Shown piece after piece: positions 1-4,985 of a stretch of DNA of 7,223 nucleotides. The notes below the pieces were generated by a model. It was given only the letters and a program-made list of their open reading frames with translations. It was not told where the DNA came from and searched no databases. The position numbers and the translations under genes were made by a program. Origin of the DNA: Noviherbaspirillum sp. (GTDB lineage: Bacteria; Pseudomonadota; Gammaproteobacteria; Burkholderiales; Burkholderiaceae). Where the stretch lies: the NCBI GenBank assembly GCA_028292785.1, contig JAQGLQ010000587.1, positions 1 through 7,223 on the forward strand, read 5' to 3'. Positions within the stretch are counted from its first letter, which is position 1, and each line of letters opens with the position of its first letter.

Positions 1-530
1 GCGCCCCACCATGACCACCACCCGGGAAAGATGTCCCGCGCCCAATGCTGCTCCGCCATCAGCAGCGTGCACAGACCCAGCGTGGGCGCGATCATGCCGC
101 TGAGCGCCGCGGCGCCCGTGAAGTGCACGATGCCGGCCGCATACGGCTGTTTGCGGATATGCGCCGACAGCGCCGACATCAGCGATACGGCCACCATTGC
201 TTCAAGCGCGCTGGCGCCGCCGATCGCGAACGCGGCGAGCGTATCGGGCGTACCGTTCCGGAACCCGGCTTGGAGGAACGCCAATGCCGCACCCAGCCAG
301 ATGGCCGGCGTCATGCGCCTGCCGAACAGCAGGCAGATCGAGAGTGCGGCCCCCGCCGGAAGCCATAGCGGGCTGACGATTCCGGGCTCGGTGGCAAGCG
401 CGAGCCCGACGGCCGCGTAGTAAGCGCAGCCCAGCATGGCCGCCGTGCCCGCGTATGCAAGGGTGGCCGGCACCCAGTGCCGCGGGCTGCCGGCGTGCGC
501 ATGTGTGCGTGGTTCGCTGTCAAGCTCCAT
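1..530 (-). CDS. MASE1-domain membrane sensor protein, N-terminal part (runs off left edge)
   Basis: The minus-strand reading frame from the ATG at 530 stays open to the window edge, giving 176 residues. The protein is strongly hydrophobic with several probable transmembrane segments (about residues 21-46, 56-72, 75-90, 97-122 and 132-158). It carries signatures of MASE1, a membrane sensory domain found at the N-terminus of diguanylate cyclases, phosphodiesterases and histidine kinases. These are a WLPAGAAL-type segment at 56-63, FGRRMTPAIWLGA at 69-81, a SALEAMVA helix near 107-114, and a tryptophan-rich PGWWSWWG run at 169-176 that resembles the WWLGD region of the family. The output domain (GGDEF, EAL or kinase) lies outside the window, so the activity is unknown. 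An in-frame stop lies at 612-614. A GTG at 576-578 is an alternative start, and neither start has a strong Shine-Dalgarno sequence. The gene is divergent from the PHA synthase gene. Confidence 0.8.
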   Translation of the reverse strand, partial: MELDSEPRTHAHAGSPRHWVPATLAYAGTAAMLGCAYYAAVGLALATEPGIVSPLWLPAGAALSICLLFGRRMTPAIWLGAALAFLQAGFRNGTPDTLAAFAIGGASALEAMVAVSLMSALSAHIRKQPYAAGIVHFTGAAALSGMIAPTLGLCTLLMAEQHWARDIFPGWWSWWG

Positions 531-570
531 GCATTCGCTTTCGATGAGTATCGCGTGAAAGATCGATCGG

Positions 571-586
571 ATTGGCACGAGCCAAT
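571..586. promoter_or_regulatory. Perfect 16-bp palindrome upstream of the MASE1 gene (possible operator)
   Basis: ATTGGC and GCCAAT flank a 4-base ACGA spacer as a perfect inverted repeat. It lies 41-56 bases upstream of the MASE1 start codon, where a repressor or activator site is plausible. No known regulator consensus is recognised. It also covers the alternative GTG start at 576-578. Confidence 0.35.
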
Positions 587-692
587 GCTTTCTGTCTCCG
601 GCTTTACTCTTTTATGCATGTGAGATGGATGGCGCTCTCGGGCGCCGTCACGGAGCGACGTCATGCAATCCCTTATGCGCGGGACCTTCGTG

Positions 693-700
693 TTTTTATG
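693..700 (-). promoter_or_regulatory. Possible -10 element for an FNR-type promoter towards the MASE1 gene
   Basis: On the minus strand this T-rich stretch reads CATAAAAA. Two hexamers within it, CATAAA and TAAAAA, each match the TATAAT consensus at 4 of 6 positions. They are centred 30-32 bases from the middle of the FNR-like box, the distance expected for a class II FNR promoter with its site near -41.5. This would give a start near 686 and a leader of about 156 bases. The weak match keeps confidence low. Confidence 0.25.
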
Positions 701-720
701 ATGAGCAAGAGAGTAGTGTA

Positions 721-734
721 TTGAGATAGATCAA
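721..734. promoter_or_regulatory. FNR/Anr-type binding site
   Basis: TTGAGATAGATCAA matches the FNR/Anr consensus TTGATNNNNATCAA at 9 of the 10 specified bases; the single deviation is G for T at the fifth base. With the flanking bases it forms ATTGA/TCAAT arms. It lies 190 bp upstream of the MASE1 start codon and 386 bp upstream of the phaC start, so its target is not certain. A -10-like element at the right distance lies on the MASE1 side. Low-oxygen control of PHA synthase genes by Anr-type regulators is known in Burkholderia, which makes a role at phaC plausible too. Confidence 0.6.
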
Positions 735-855
735 TCGCCTCCGGCGTACGAGCAGGAAACAGTGGCATGCCTCAACTTCTTTTAACAGCTCAATGAAGTC
801 GTACCGTGCATGTTCACGGCCCGGGAACCATGCGTTTGGCGGCGAATCTTATTTA

Positions 856-871
856 ATGGCCCGCTGGCCAT
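856..871. promoter_or_regulatory. Perfect 16-bp palindrome upstream of phaC
   Basis: ATGGCC and GGCCAT flank a CGCT spacer as a perfect inverted repeat. A second short palindrome, GTCCGGAC, follows immediately at 872-879. The layout equals that of the palindrome at 571-586, with partly similar arms. It could be an operator for phaC, about 250 bp upstream of its start codon, but no known regulator is matched. Confidence 0.3.
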
Positions 872-1108
872 GTCCGGACCACGACCATGTATAGAATTTC
901 CATGAAGCGCATGCAAGCGAGATCGCAGGCCCGTTTTGCGCATCGATACGCGCTTACGGTGCGTCGGTATACGGTCATTGCTGCCCAGGCCTCGCTGCGG
1001 TTTCCCGCAAGCGCATGCCGCCTCCCCGAGATTAGGTTACCTGAGAATGTCAGGCATGCCGTCCACGATGACGCGGCATGCCGAGCGTGCGCGTCATCTG
1101 ATGAAAAC

Positions 1109-1114
1109 GGAGGT
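1109..1114 (+). promoter_or_regulatory. Strong ribosome binding site fixing the GTG start of phaC
   Basis: GGAGGT lies five bases before the GTG at 1120. The nearby in-frame ATG at 1132 would be 17 bases away, which is too far, so translation very probably starts at the GTG. Confidence 0.75.
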
Positions 1115-1119
1115 GTAAA

Positions 1120-2961
1120 GTGGAGAGTTCAATGTCCCGGCTGCAGCGGCAAGCGCTGGACCCGTTCCTCATGCCGGTGGAAAATGCGAAATCTCGGCCG
1201 GTCACTTTTTTCACGCATGCCATCCCCGCGACCAGCGAGGACATCGACGCACCCGCCAGCATTGACCGGCTGACGCACGCGGCGATGGGTCGGCTGACGT
1301 CGTCGATCTCGCCGGCCAGTCTTGCGCTCGCCTATTACGATTGGGCCATCCATCTCGCCGAGGCCCCCGGGAAATGGTCGCAACTCGTTGAAAAGGCGGC
1401 CCGCAAGGCAGTGCGTCTCGCGCTATATTCGGCGCGCGCCTCTTCAGGCTGGCCGGTGGATCCATGCGTGCAGCCTTTGCCCCAGGACCGTCGCTTTAAT
1501 AGTTCGGGGTGGCAGCACTGGCCGTTCAATGTGATTCATCAGGCGTTCCTTCTCGAACAGCAGTGGTGGCACAAGGCCACGAGCGGCGTCGGCGGCGTGT
1601 CCAGACACCATGAGCAGGTCGTGCAGTTCACCACCCGTCAACTGCTCGACATGGTGTCCCCGGTTAACTTCTTGATGACCAATCCGGATGTTCTCGATGC
1701 CACCATGCAGGAAGGGGGACAAAACCTCATCTCTGGCGCGGTGAATTTTCTCGAGGATTGGGAACGCGCCATCGGCGGCAGGCCGCCGAAGGGAGCGGAA
1801 CGCTTCGAGCCGGGAAAGCAGGTTGCCGTCACCAAGGGCAAGGTGGTATTCCGAAATCGCCTGATCGAGTTGATTCAGTACGCACCGACCACGCCCGACG
1901 TCTGCGCGGAGCCCGTGCTGATCGTGCCCGCATGGATCATGAAGTATTACATCCTCGATCTGTCGCCCGGCAACTCGCTGGTCAAATATCTGGTCGATCA
2001 CGGGCATACGGTCTTCATGCTGTCCTGGCACAACCCACGCGCGGAAGACCGCGACATGGGCATGTCCGACTATCTGCAACTTGGTGTGCTGGACGCGCTC
2101 AATGCTGTCCGTACCATCGTTCCGGATCGCGGCGTCAATGCGGTCGGCTACTGTCTCGGCGGAACGCTGCTGTCCATCGCGGCATCGTTCCTGGCGCAGA
2201 GGGACGACCCGATCCTGAACTCGATGACATTGTTCGCCGCGCAGACCGATTTCACGGAGGCGGGGGAACTGACGTTATTCATCGATGACAGTCAGCTGAA
2301 CTACCTGGAAGACATCATGTGGGATCAGGGTTTTCTCGACAATCGGCAGATGGCGGGGGCGTTTCAGCTGCTTCGTTCGCACGACCTGATATGGTCGCGC
2401 ATCGTCAATCAATACATGCTGGGCAAGCAGGCGCCGATGACCGACCTGCTTGCATGGAACGCGGACGCGACCCGCATGCCCTACAAGATGCAAAGCGAGT
2501 ACCTGCGTTCGCTGTTCCTGCACAACGACCTGTTTTCCGGACGTTACAAAGTGCAGGGCCGGCCGGTTTCGCTGTCGGACATCCGTTCACCGATATTTGC
2601 CGTCGCCACCGAAGCCGATCACGTCGCACCGTGGCACTCGGTATACAAGATCAATCTGGTGGCCGACACCAACGTCACCTTTCTGCTGACCAGCGGCGGA
2701 CATAACGCCGGCATCGTCAGCGAACCGGGTCACAAGGGGCGGCATTATCGCTTGTCCCACTGGCTGCACGGCGGCAAATACATCGATGCGGACAACTGGT
2801 ACATCAATACGCCGACGATCGAAGGTTCGTGGTGGCCGGTATGGGCCGACTGGCTCGAGGAACGATCTTCCGGCCGTGTCCCGCCGCCGCCTATGGGTGC
2901 CGCGCGGCAAGGGCTGCCGCCGCTCGATCCCGCTCCCGGACGGTATGTACTCGAACGTTAG
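1120..2961 (+). CDS. phaC: Class I polyhydroxyalkanoate (PHB) synthase
   Basis: This 613-residue protein polymerises (R)-3-hydroxyacyl-CoA, usually 3-hydroxybutyryl-CoA, into polyhydroxyalkanoate at the surface of storage granules, releasing CoA. Residues about 45-90 (SPASLALAYYDWAIHLAEAPG region) resemble the PHBC_N N-terminal domain. The PhaC_N domain follows at about 120-290, with the typical PAWIMKYYILDL segment at 270-281. An alpha/beta-hydrolase fold makes up the rest. The lipase-like box GYCLGG (343-348) holds the nucleophile Cys345, and Asp500 (TEADHVAPW) and His528 (SGGHNAG) complete the triad. The C-terminal tail is rich in proline and ends APGRYVLER. Length is slightly above the usual 560-600 residues. 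The start is the GTG preceded by GGAGGT. No phaA, phaB or phasin gene is in the window, so this may be an accessory synthase away from the main pha cluster. pncC follows 118 bp downstream. Confidence 0.93.
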   Translation: MESSMSRLQRQALDPFLMPVENAKSRPVTFFTHAIPATSEDIDAPASIDRLTHAAMGRLTSSISPASLALAYYDWAIHLAEAPGKWSQLVEKAARKAVRLALYSARASSGWPVDPCVQPLPQDRRFNSSGWQHWPFNVIHQAFLLEQQWWHKATSGVGGVSRHHEQVVQFTTRQLLDMVSPVNFLMTNPDVLDATMQEGGQNLISGAVNFLEDWERAIGGRPPKGAERFEPGKQVAVTKGKVVFRNRLIELIQYAPTTPDVCAEPVLIVPAWIMKYYILDLSPGNSLVKYLVDHGHTVFMLSWHNPRAEDRDMGMSDYLQLGVLDALNAVRTIVPDRGVNAVGYCLGGTLLSIAASFLAQRDDPILNSMTLFAAQTDFTEAGELTLFIDDSQLNYLEDIMWDQGFLDNRQMAGAFQLLRSHDLIWSRIVNQYMLGKQAPMTDLLAWNADATRMPYKMQSEYLRSLFLHNDLFSGRYKVQGRPVSLSDIRSPIFAVATEADHVAPWHSVYKINLVADTNVTFLLTSGGHNAGIVSEPGHKGRHYRLSHWLHGGKYIDADNWYINTPTIEGSWWPVWADWLEERSSGRVPPPPMGAARQGLPPLDPAPGRYVLER

Positions 2962-3003
2962 GAGCAGATTTCTTGATCTGGTCCGTGGTTGCTCTGCGAA
3001 ACA

Positions 3004-3052
3004 AATGCGTGGGGGACACTCTAATAACCTGTACGGGTTCGCCCGACGCATT
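3004..3052 (+). repeat. Nested stem-loop in the phaC-pncC gap
   Basis: AATGCGT (3004-3010) pairs perfectly with ACGCATT (3046-3052). A smaller hairpin, AACC (3026-3029) with GGTT (3036-3039), sits inside, and additional G-rich to CCC pairing is possible next to the outer stem. The sequence after it (TCATTTCT) has only a weak T-rich character, so it is not a standard intrinsic terminator. It may be an RNA-processing or transcript-end structure, or a leader structure for pncC. Confidence 0.35.
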
Positions 3053-3079
3053 CATTTCTAACGGCAATCAGGGAGACAC

Positions 3080-3589
3080 ATGGATCTGCAACGCCTCAAC
3101 GATTATTTCGACACCCACAAAATAAGGCTGGCCACCGCGGAATCCTGCACCGCAGGCCTGATCGCCGCGATGCTGGGCGATCTTCCGGGATGCGGGAGCT
3201 GGCTCGAATGCGGGTTCGTGACGTATTCGCCGGAAGCCAAGAACCGCTTGCTCGGCGTGAAATTCGAGACCATCGACGAGTGCAATCTCACCAGCGAGCA
3301 GGTGGCGCGCGAAATGGTGGAGGGCGCCTTGCGCAATAGCCGGGCCAATGTGGCGATATCCAATACCGGGGTCGCGGGACCATCGAACGGCGACGGCGGG
3401 ATACCGGCGGGTACTGTCTGCTTCGCATGGGGGTTTGAGTGCCAGGGGGCGGTGGTGGTGTATTCGGAGACCAGGAAATTCGACGGCGACCGCAATGCGG
3501 TTCGGAAGGCGGCGGCGGAGTATGTGGTGGAGCGGATTCCTGATTATCACGGGCAGTTGCCGGGAGGGGTGATGCCGCGGTTTGGGTAG
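3080..3589 (+). CDS. pncC: CinA C-terminal family nicotinamide-nucleotide amidohydrolase
   Basis: This 169-residue protein is a stand-alone CinA C-terminal domain. PncC enzymes deamidate nicotinamide mononucleotide to nicotinate mononucleotide plus ammonia, salvaging pyridine nucleotide for NAD synthesis in the cytoplasm. The family signature TAESCTAGLIAA lies at 19-30, GFVTYSPEAK at 45-54, and TGVAGPSNGDGGIPAGTVCFA at about 96-116. Ser22, Tyr49 and Lys54 have the relative spacing of the serine, tyrosine and lysine proposed as catalytic in PncC. AGGGAG (3070-3075) before the ATG is a good ribosome binding site. The N-terminal MoCF-like domain of long CinA proteins is absent, which is normal for short PncC proteins. 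It follows phaC in the same direction; co-transcription is possible but the 118-bp gap holds a stem-loop. Its last residues (GQLPGGVMPRFG) extend beyond the recognised domain. Confidence 0.88.
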   Translation: MDLQRLNDYFDTHKIRLATAESCTAGLIAAMLGDLPGCGSWLECGFVTYSPEAKNRLLGVKFETIDECNLTSEQVAREMVEGALRNSRANVAISNTGVAGPSNGDGGIPAGTVCFAWGFECQGAVVVYSETRKFDGDRNAVRKAAAEYVVERIPDYHGQLPGGVMPRFG

Positions 3590-3592
3590 ATA

Positions 3593-3644
3593 GAGGGCGA
3601 TGTTCGCCCACCTGTCTTCGGTAAATATGTGCGGCGGCGCCCTC
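3593..3644. terminator. Possible bidirectional terminator between convergent pncC and pcaR
   Basis: In the 61-bp gap between the converging genes, GGGCGA (3595-3600) pairs perfectly with TCGCCC (3604-3609) over a three-base loop. The overlapping GAGGGCG (3593-3599) can pair instead with CGCCCTC (3638-3644). The two structures exclude each other. No T-tract follows either one, so intrinsic termination is not certain. Confidence 0.4.
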
Positions 3645-3650
3645 CGGACC

Positions 3651-4493
3651 TCACGGCAGCAAAACCGACAACTCGCGCGCTTCCCTCAGCAATACCGGCA
3701 AAAACTCCTCCACCATCTGCCTCTTCGTCACGCGCGCCGCCTGCGCGCCGATATTCAGTCCCGCGAGCACATTCCCCGAAGCGCCGCGCACCGGCACGGC
3801 GATGGAACGCAGCCCGACCTCGAGTTCTTCCTCGACCACCACATAGCCGTCCTGCCGCGCCTGCGCCAGAATCTCCTTGAGTCTGGTCACCGATACCACG
3901 GTGTGGTCGGTGAAGGCTTTGAGCTTGGCGGCGGCGAGATGGGCGTCGCGTTCATGGTCCGGCATGTGCGCGAGCATGATGCGCCCGAGCGACGTGCAGT
4001 AGGCCGGCAGGCGGCTGCCTGTATTCAGGGCGACCGACATGATGCGGGAGGTGGCCGAGCGGGCGACATACAGCACCTCGCCATCGTCGAGCACGGCGAG
4101 CGAGCACGATTCGTTCAGGGTGCGGCTGATCTGGTTGAGGAAGGGCTGAGCGGCGACCGTCAGCGGCGTCGAACTCAGATAGGAATAGCCGAGCGTCAGC
4201 ACCTTGGGCTTGAGCGTGAAGTTGTTCGATTCGGAGTCGGCGTACCCCAACTGCTTGAGCGTGAAGAGGCAGCGCCTCACCGCCGCCCGGGGGATGCCGG
4301 TGCGATGGCTGATCTGGGCGATGGTAAGACTCTTGCGCTGATCGCTGAAAGCGCGCAGCACCGCCAGTCCACGCGCCAGCGAGGTCATGAAGCTTGGATC
4401 GGTGAGCGCTTCGATTTCCTGCGCGATCGTCAAGGCGCCTTCGGACGCGGGCGTGGCGGCTGGGCCAATTTGGGATTTCGATTGTTCACTCAT
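3651..4493 (-). CDS. pcaR: IclR-family regulator of the beta-ketoadipate pathway (PcaR/PcaU type)
   Basis: This 280-residue protein has the two-domain layout of IclR regulators. A winged helix-turn-helix lies at about 36-95 (FMTSLARGLAVLRAF, then the recognition region TGIPRAAVRRCLFTLKQLGY). The C-terminal effector-binding domain spans about 110-275, with GSRLPAYCTSLGR at 159-171 and EELEVGLRSIAVPV at 222-235. Members with this sequence style (PcaR, PcaU, PobR, CatR of the IclR family) sense aromatic-pathway intermediates; PcaR/PcaU respond to beta-ketoadipate or protocatechuate. Its position divergent from pcaIJF and the presence of two PcaR-type boxes between them support the PcaR assignment. 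The first 35 residues are poorly conserved in the family. No strong Shine-Dalgarno precedes the ATG at 4493. The next in-frame Met is residue 36, which would truncate the start of the DNA-binding domain. The box near 4619 lies on the pcaR side of the gap, so autoregulation is plausible. Confidence 0.88.
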   Translation of the reverse strand: MSEQSKSQIGPAATPASEGALTIAQEIEALTDPSFMTSLARGLAVLRAFSDQRKSLTIAQISHRTGIPRAAVRRCLFTLKQLGYADSESNNFTLKPKVLTLGYSYLSSTPLTVAAQPFLNQISRTLNESCSLAVLDDGEVLYVARSATSRIMSVALNTGSRLPAYCTSLGRIMLAHMPDHERDAHLAAAKLKAFTDHTVVSVTRLKEILAQARQDGYVVVEEELEVGLRSIAVPVRGASGNVLAGLNIGAQAARVTKRQMVEEFLPVLLREARELSVLLP

Positions 4494-4611
4494 GGATAGA
4501 CAGGATTTCTGACCTTCCGGTTATTCCGTCAAATGAAACGGGAAATTGCGTTCGACGGCCAAGTCGACTTTCTGTTATTTTTGGTTTTAATTTAACTTTT
4601 TACAGAATATT

Positions 4612-4626
4612 GTTCGGCCATCGCAC
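4612..4626. promoter_or_regulatory. PcaR-type operator 1
   Basis: GTTCGGCCATCGCAC matches the 15-bp PcaR site GTTCGATAATCGCAC reported for Pseudomonas putida, except in the three middle bases. It is exactly centred in a perfect inverted repeat whose arms are AATATTG (4606-4612) and CAATATT (4626-4632). Relative to the pcaI promoter candidate it would lie near -64, a position suitable for activation. Confidence 0.7.
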
Positions 4627-4646
4627 AATATTTGTGACGACTCTTC

Positions 4647-4676
4647 TTGACGCTTCGTTTCCAGAATCGCTAAACT
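4647..4676 (+). promoter_or_regulatory. Candidate sigma-70 promoter of pcaIJF
   Basis: TTGACG (4647-4652) matches the -35 consensus at five of six bases. TAAACT (4671-4676), after an 18-base spacer, matches the -10 consensus at four of six. Transcription would start near 4683, leaving a leader of about 300 bases. It lies between the two PcaR-type boxes. Confidence 0.45.
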
Positions 4677-4688
4677 GCAACGTGTTCT

Positions 4689-4712
4689 ATAAACAAACAT
4701 TAGTTCGTTTAT
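4689..4712. repeat. Imperfect inverted repeat overlapping PcaR-type operator 2
   Basis: ATAAACAAAC (4689-4698) and GTTCGTTTAT (4703-4712) are inverted copies with one mismatch, separated by ATTA. Ten-base repeated motifs arranged as a palindrome are known in the binding sites of IclR-family PcaU/PobR regulators. The right arm is the first ten bases of operator 2. Confidence 0.55.
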
Positions 4713-4717
4713 CGCAC
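4703..4717. promoter_or_regulatory. PcaR-type operator 2
   Basis: GTTCGTTTATCGCAC has the same GTTCGNNNATCGCAC form as operator 1 and matches the P. putida PcaR site at all 12 outer bases. Its start is 91 bp from the start of operator 1. If the promoter candidate at 4647-4676 is right, this box lies just downstream of the transcription start, suggesting repression or looping; alternatively the true promoter overlaps the box, as in P. putida. Confidence 0.7.
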
Positions 4718-4850
4718 AAAGTCAATTGAGCTCAGCTACCTTTGGTTGCGCAGTTTTCAACTGACGGCTGACCCGCCAGCTCCGGGGTGGGAATAGATCC
4801 GCATCGATTCACTGCAAGCCGGTGTCGAACCTTGGCGTTTTGTCCACGGA

Positions 4851-4940
4851 CTGGACGGGCGGGTTCCGTATCGGCTGCGCGCCGATCTTTTCATCATCTC
4901 GCCGATGCAGGCGTCTCCATTTTTCAACGTGCCCGTCCAG
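4851..4940 (+). repeat. Long-range inverted repeat with inner hairpin in the pcaI leader
   Basis: CTGGACGGGC (4851-4860) is the exact reverse complement of GCCCGTCCAG (4931-4940). Between them ATCGGC (4870-4875) pairs perfectly with GCCGAT (4881-4886) over a five-base loop and is followed by CTTTTC. In RNA this could form an extended structure before pcaI. No known riboswitch family is recognised. Confidence 0.35.
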
Positions 4941-4985
4941 CGCATGCGCTGATTCGCAAGGCATGTCCACGAAAGAGAAGCGAAC

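Larger units (their letters stand above)
531..1119. other. Divergent intergenic region between the MASE1 gene and phaC
   Basis: This 589-bp stretch has no convincing gene; the short open frames in it lack ribosome binding sites and family resemblance. It contains an FNR/Anr-like box (721-734) and two perfect 16-bp palindromes of the same 6-4-6 layout (571-586 and 856-871). It also has an imperfect GC stem (GGCGC at 631-635 with GCGCC at 642-646), a TGCGG/CCGCA hairpin (996-1000 with 1005-1009), and the strong phaC ribosome binding site at its right end. I could not place a convincing sigma-70 promoter for phaC. Its length suggests complex regulation of one or both flanking genes. Confidence 0.6.
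4494..4985. other. Divergent pcaR-pcaI regulatory region
   Basis: This 492-bp gap has no convincing gene. Its pcaR-proximal part is markedly AT-rich (about 4571-4611). Two PcaR-type boxes, a pcaI-directed promoter candidate and two inverted repeats lie in 4606-4717. The remaining 268 bp before pcaI form a potentially structured leader with long-range pairing (4851-4860 with 4931-4940) around a small perfect hairpin (4870-4886). Confidence 0.65.

Noticed and set aside
572..588. Sigma-54-like sequence TGGCACG followed by AATGCT
   Set aside because: The GG and GC elements are one base too far apart for the -24/-12 consensus and the site points away from a nearby gene start. The sequence is better explained as a palindrome.
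31..664. Open frames on both strands over the MASE1 gene (31-420 plus, 311-664 minus)
   Set aside because: The minus-strand frame starting at 530 encodes a coherent membrane protein with MASE1 signatures, so these are shadows.
936..1118. 60-residue open frame ending just before the phaC GTG
   Set aside because: It starts with TTG, lacks a ribosome binding site and has no recognisable motif. Its proximity to phaC could suggest a leader peptide, but nothing else supports this.
887..1273. Plus-strand 128-residue open frame upstream of and overlapping phaC
   Set aside because: It overlaps the start of the clear phaC gene in another frame, has no good ribosome binding site and has a composition typical of shadow frames (rich in Arg, Ala and Ser).
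3080..3589. pncC as a truncated cinA pseudogene
   Set aside because: Stand-alone CinA C-terminal proteins of about 160-170 residues are a normal form, and this one has its own start, ribosome binding site and intact motifs.
3600..4499. 299-residue plus-strand frame antisense to pcaR
   Set aside because: It is the complement of an unmistakable IclR-family gene in high-GC DNA. Its sequence is rich in Arg, Gly and His and resembles no family.
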